Positions 62,720 through 64,000 of a stretch of DNA of 64,000 nucleotides are shown piece after piece. Source of the DNA: Pyropia yezoensis (Eukaryota > Rhodophyta > Bangiophyceae > Bangiales > Bangiaceae); the NCBI GenBank assembly GCA_009829735.1, contig CM020618.1, positions 30,666,894-30,730,893 on the forward strand, written 5' to 3'. The translations under genes were made by a program, and so were the position numbers. The notes beneath the pieces were generated by a model that worked only from the letters and a program-made list of their open reading frames with translations, searched no databases and was not told the origin of the DNA. Position 1 is the stretch's first letter. Every line of letters begins with the position of its first letter.

Positions 62720-64000
62720 TGGCGGTCACACGCGAGAGGGCGGCGGGGGGGGGGGGGGGGGGGGTTGGGGGTTGGCTTGGACAGAGAGGGGGAGCGGGGT
62801 GGATGCACAGGGTGCTGCAGTCGCGGCTGTCGCTGCCGTGACGCGGGTGGGCGTGGCGGTTTGGTGTGGTGGCGGGCGCCTTTCGTGGTGCCCCCGCTGC
62901 CACATTTGATCGTGCCGAGAGAGCCACGCAGAGGGGTCGACGAGCGCGCCCTCCCGCCCTTTTTGTTCATGAAGAAGTGCATCGACCCATGCTGGACGTG
63001 CGCGCCGGGGCTGGCGTGCAACTCCTACTCGCACACTTGCGTGCGGCGCTACTAAACCTGCAGTGATGGGTGTTCACGAGGGTGGGGGTGGAATGTGGGG
63101 ATAGGTGAGGGCAGGGGGGACAGGGTACAGCGGCGCCCGTCCACCAGCCAGCCTGCCGTGCGGGCGACCTTAGTTTTGTTTTTTCCTGTTATTGTTCCCA
63201 GGTGTCTCGAGGGGTGGGGGGCGCCGGCGCTCATACGACGGTTTGGCCCAGAGGCATTGGCGCCGGTTCGCGGGGGGGTGGTCCCGTTGTGGGCCCCCCC
63301 GCTAAGCCGTCCAGTCCCCTGGCCGCCCGTGTGCCAATGCGGCCGGGGTTGCGGTGGACGCCGGGTGGCGCCGCTGTCCGCGTTCGTGGTGGCAGAGGGG
63401 CAGGACGGCGGCGGGAGGGACCCCCGCAGGTCCCACGATCGATGCAGGTTCTCCCCTATCCCTGCAAGTGTTCCCTACGGCGAGGCATTCCTTTGCGTTA
63501 TTGTGCGGGTGGCCGTGAAGCACCACCCGCTCCCCTGCAGAGGCTTCCCACATTAAATAAAAAAGCCCGTCACGCGGGACACTATGGGAGCCACTCTTGG
63601 GCCACGCTTGCGGTGGTCGGAGTCGGGGAAAGTTGGGGGTCTGAGGGGGAGGGAAGGGGGTCGGGGAGGGAGGGGTGGCGTCACCTTCACCGGACAGGTG
63701 AAAGGCGAGCGGGGGGGTGGCGGCGGTAGTAAACAAATTGGGTGCGGTAGCAACGGGTGGGGCGGCAGAGGTCCGCCGCCGCCCTGAGAATCTATTCTAA
63801 TACATATGGCTGTGTGGTCCCCAGCTCCACAACGGGTGACGACGTCGCTCATCGCCCCCCACTCCCCCACCCCCTCCCCTCGCGGTCCTGGCAGTGACGG
63901 CGGCGGTGGCAGCGACAGCGGCGATGGCAGCAACGGCGGCGGTGGCAGCAAAGACGGAGGTGCCAGCACGTTGCAAGCATCAAGCGCTCGCCGGCCTCCG
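62720..64000. other. Right end of the window; no confident gene
   Basis: A G run lies at about 62747-62764. 62969-63055 encodes a 28-residue Cys-rich ORF (see findings). 63545-63570 is a small AT-rich patch. The last 110 bases are GGCGGTGGCAGC-type repeat, running out of the window. Confidence 0.4.

Noticed and set aside
1-64000. tRNA or rRNA genes
   Set aside because: I looked for GGTTCGAATCC-type T-arms and conserved rRNA words. The few GTTCGA matches lie inside genes or lack the rest of a cloverleaf.

Overview
The window looks like nuclear DNA of a GC-rich, intron-poor photosynthetic eukaryote, most likely a bangiophyte red alga of the Porphyra/Pyropia type. The grounds are a two-exon gene with a plastid-transit-like N-terminus, one or no introns in the other genes, extreme GC at third codon positions, long poly-G and poly-C tracts, and many minisatellites. 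The organism call is inference. Two assembly gaps are present (20592-20902 and 51926-52425).

Layout. 88-1520: a plastid-targeted membrane protein with an FnIII-like domain. 1904-2939: a short element with terminal inverted repeats and a TTA duplication, PIF/Harbinger-like. 4143-10293: the coding body of a decayed Helitron (HUH replication initiator plus PIF1-type helicase). About 700 bases after it, at 11005, a Ty3/Gypsy LTR retrotransposon of the chromodomain type lies in reverse orientation. It looks whole, has nearly identical LTRs, and carries an extra long antisense ORF. 20903-24600: a 403-bp tandem duplication and a small orphan ORF.

24608-28912: a full-length ABCB/P-glycoprotein-type transporter whose only intron falls inside the first Walker A motif. 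31165-49741: a cluster of orphan genes. These are three proteins that appear to share an N-terminal module, two of which also share a C-terminal module, a coiled-coil protein, a divergent Hsp70 with a repeated acidic tail, and an Ala/Pro-repeat protein. The cluster is interleaved with three arrays of one dispersed 31-bp minisatellite family and with G-rich repeats. 49954-50529: three 192-bp tandem units open in all six frames.

52426-62719: four recognisable housekeeping-type genes. They are the C-terminal part of a DOMON/cytochrome b561 protein, a MATE (DinF-type) transporter, a RING-H2 membrane protein and the ATP-dependent NAD(P)HX dehydratase. The last 1.3 kb has no confident gene.

Apart from the transporters and metabolite-repair enzyme, which act alone, no pathway is visible. 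The strongest candidate for something undescribed is the orphan family and Hsp70 cluster at 31-50 kb, together with the polarised minisatellite arrays embedded in it.
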